From: GCA-2708415 sp963803555
Lineage (GTDB): Bacteria; Pseudomonadota; Alphaproteobacteria; Micavibrionales; Micavibrionaceae
Direction of reading: 5' to 3'
DNA length: 64,000 nucleotides
Assembly: GCA_963803555.1 (NCBI GenBank)
Contig: CAWDMZ010000001.1
Span: 868,001-932,000 of the forward strand
Below the pieces are notes generated by a model, which did no database searches, was not told where the DNA came from, and saw only the letters and a list, made by a program, of their open reading frames with translations. Below, piece after piece: positions 62,686 through 64,000 of the stretch (its first letter is position 1; each line of letters begins with the position of its first letter). The position numbers and the translations under genes were made by a program.

Positions 62686-64000
62686 ATGACCCATCCATTC
62701 CGCACCCATAATTGTTCCGAACTTCGCGCCGACCATATTGGCCAAACCGTAAAACTTTCGGGGTGGATTCACCGTATCCGTGACCATGGCGGGGTTTTGT
62801 TTATTGATTTGCGTGACACCTATGGCTTAACCCAATGCGTCATTGATGAAGGCTCCCCCTTATTGGCGGAAATTGAGAAATTTCGCGTTGAATCAGTGAT
62901 TACCGTAACGGGTGAAGTGCGTGGCCGCCCCGGTGAAACCCAAAATAATAATATGCCCACAGGCGCGATTGAGCTTTATATCTCAGAAGTTGAACTTCAA
63001 GGCGCGGCAGATGTTATCCCCTTCCAAGTGGCCGAAGATGATGGCGCGGGCGAGGATATCCGCCTTAAATACCGCTACCTCGACCTCCGTCGTGAAAAGA
63101 TGCAAAAAAACATCCGCCTGCGTAATAAAGTGATCTTCAGCTTGCGCGAACGGATGCACGCCCAAAATTTTCAAGAATTCCAAACCCCAATTTTAACAGC
63201 CAGCAGCCCAGAAGGGGCGCGGGATTATCTTGTCCCCTCACGCTTGCACCCGGGTAAATTCTACGCCCTGCCACAGGCGCCACAACAATTCAAACAACTG
63301 CTGATGGTGTCTGGCTTTGATAAATATTTCCAAATCGCGCCTTGTTTCCGCGATGAAGATGGCCGTGCCGACCGCTTGGCCGAATTTTATCAACTGGATA
63401 TGGAGCTTTCATTCGTCACGCAGGAAGAGATTTTTACCCTTGTGGAATCTGTTGTCGGTGGCATTTTTGAAGAATTTAACGACTTTACAGGGACGGCGCA
63501 CACCGTATCGTCCGCGCCCTTCCAACATATTAAATACAAAGACTCCATGCTCAAATATGGCTCTGACAAGCCTGATTTGCGTAACCCATTGGAAATTGTT
63601 GATGTTACCGAAGTATTCGCCCGCGATGATGTTGAATTTAAAGCGTTCAAAGGCACAATTGAAAAAGGCGGCGTTGTCCGCGCGATTAAAGCCCCTAGCG
63701 TTGCCGACCAACCACGAAGCTTTTTTGACAAGCTTAATGGCTGGGCACAAAACGAAGGCGCACCGGGTTTAGGATATGTCATGTTCAAAGATGGCGCAGG
63801 CGCAGGGCCAATTGCCAAATTTATCCCCGAATTGGCACAGCAGAAATTGCGCGATTTATGCGATGCAAAAGATGGCGATGCCATATTCTTTGTCTGTAAC
63901 AACGAAAAACCAGCCGCCAGTTTTGCAGGGCGCGCCCGCGATGCCATTTGCACCGCACTACCCGAAGGGCACGAGGCACAGCGCCAATCTGGCCTGTTTA
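62686..64000 (+). CDS. aspS: Aspartate-tRNA ligase (3' end beyond the window)
   Basis: From ATG 62686, with an AGAGAG ribosome site, the frame stays open to the window end, giving 438 residues of about 590. The N-terminal OB-fold anticodon domain has SGWIHRIRDHGGVLFIDLRD. Class II motif 1 is in RYLDLRREKMQKNIRLRNKV, and FQTPILTASSPEGARDYLVPSRLHPGKFYALPQAPQQFKQLLM and motif 2 FRDEDGRADRLAEFYQLDMEL follow. The bacterial insertion (GAD) domain starts at about residue 290. No frameshift is present in the visible part. Confidence 0.96.
   Translation, partial: MTHPFRTHNCSELRADHIGQTVKLSGWIHRIRDHGGVLFIDLRDTYGLTQCVIDEGSPLLAEIEKFRVESVITVTGEVRGRPGETQNNNMPTGAIELYISEVELQGAADVIPFQVAEDDGAGEDIRLKYRYLDLRREKMQKNIRLRNKVIFSLRERMHAQNFQEFQTPILTASSPEGARDYLVPSRLHPGKFYALPQAPQQFKQLLMVSGFDKYFQIAPCFRDEDGRADRLAEFYQLDMELSFVTQEEIFTLVESVVGGIFEEFNDFTGTAHTVSSAPFQHIKYKDSMLKYGSDKPDLRNPLEIVDVTEVFARDDVEFKAFKGTIEKGGVVRAIKAPSVADQPRSFFDKLNGWAQNEGAPGLGYVMFKDGAGAGPIAKFIPELAQQKLRDLCDAKDGDAIFFVCNNEKPAASFAGRARDAICTALPEGHEAQRQSGLF

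Overview
This is an AT-rich chromosomal window from a bacterium, most likely a free-living, flagellated alphaproteobacterium. Supporting evidence is the purM / DUF2066 / AI-2E / hdaA / rnd / aspS neighbourhood, a PodJ-like polar protein, a 48-residue aa3 oxidase subunit IV-like peptide, an ETF-ubiquinone oxidoreductase, and two promoters of the alphaproteobacterial EcfG (ECF15) general-stress type. I cannot fix the order; a Micavibrio- or Rhodospirillales-like lineage would fit.

Region 1 (1-8.1 kb) is accessory. It holds the toxin-bearing C-terminus of a CdiA/hemagglutinin-like protein with an overlapping small immunity gene, a duplicated scrap of that toxin gene, and the 3' half of a tRNA-Thr that looks like an integration scar. 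A large RTX / beta-helix gene follows; an IS3-family element separates it from an AlgG-like epimerase fragment. Region 2 (8.2-12.5 kb) has an AlgC-type phosphomannomutase, tRNA-Gln, a flagellin carrying a C-type-lectin-like insert, and a LuxR solo.

Region 3 (12.5-25.2 kb) is biosynthetic. Biotin genes bioB | bioFC >< bioAD surround a palindromic control region. A TrpR-like repressor gene with its own palindrome heads a compact operon, hisG-D-N-(C+B fusion)-H-A-F-IE, which covers the whole histidine pathway. Region 4 (25.4-28.1 kb) is one large RTX adhesin with a second lectin-like domain.

Region 5 (28.1-35.5 kb) is a stress island made of two convergent operons, each headed by a GGAAC-N17-GTTT promoter. 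The plus-strand operon has an acidic repeat protein, PMP3, topoisomerase IB, a BrkB-like protein and an acidic hypothetical. The minus-strand operon has a DJ-1/PfpI protein, a PNPOx-like protein, DUF421, DUF2945 and glutamate dehydrogenase.

Region 6 (35.5-64 kb) is mostly housekeeping: a radical-SAM DNA-metabolism pair, a PodJ-like protein, etfQO-TPR-ispE, uracil-DNA glycosylase, soluble lytic transglycosylase, a broken M16 peptidase, alaS, a RelA/SpoT-fold candidate, ndk, a hybrid histidine kinase, purM with the small cox gene, DUF2066-AI2E-hdaA, sixA, rnd, a secreted hypothetical, and the 5' part of aspS.

Five single-base frameshifts occur: RTX, IS orfB, M16 twice, and alaS. Because alaS should be essential, uncorrected indels in the assembly are a serious alternative to real gene decay.
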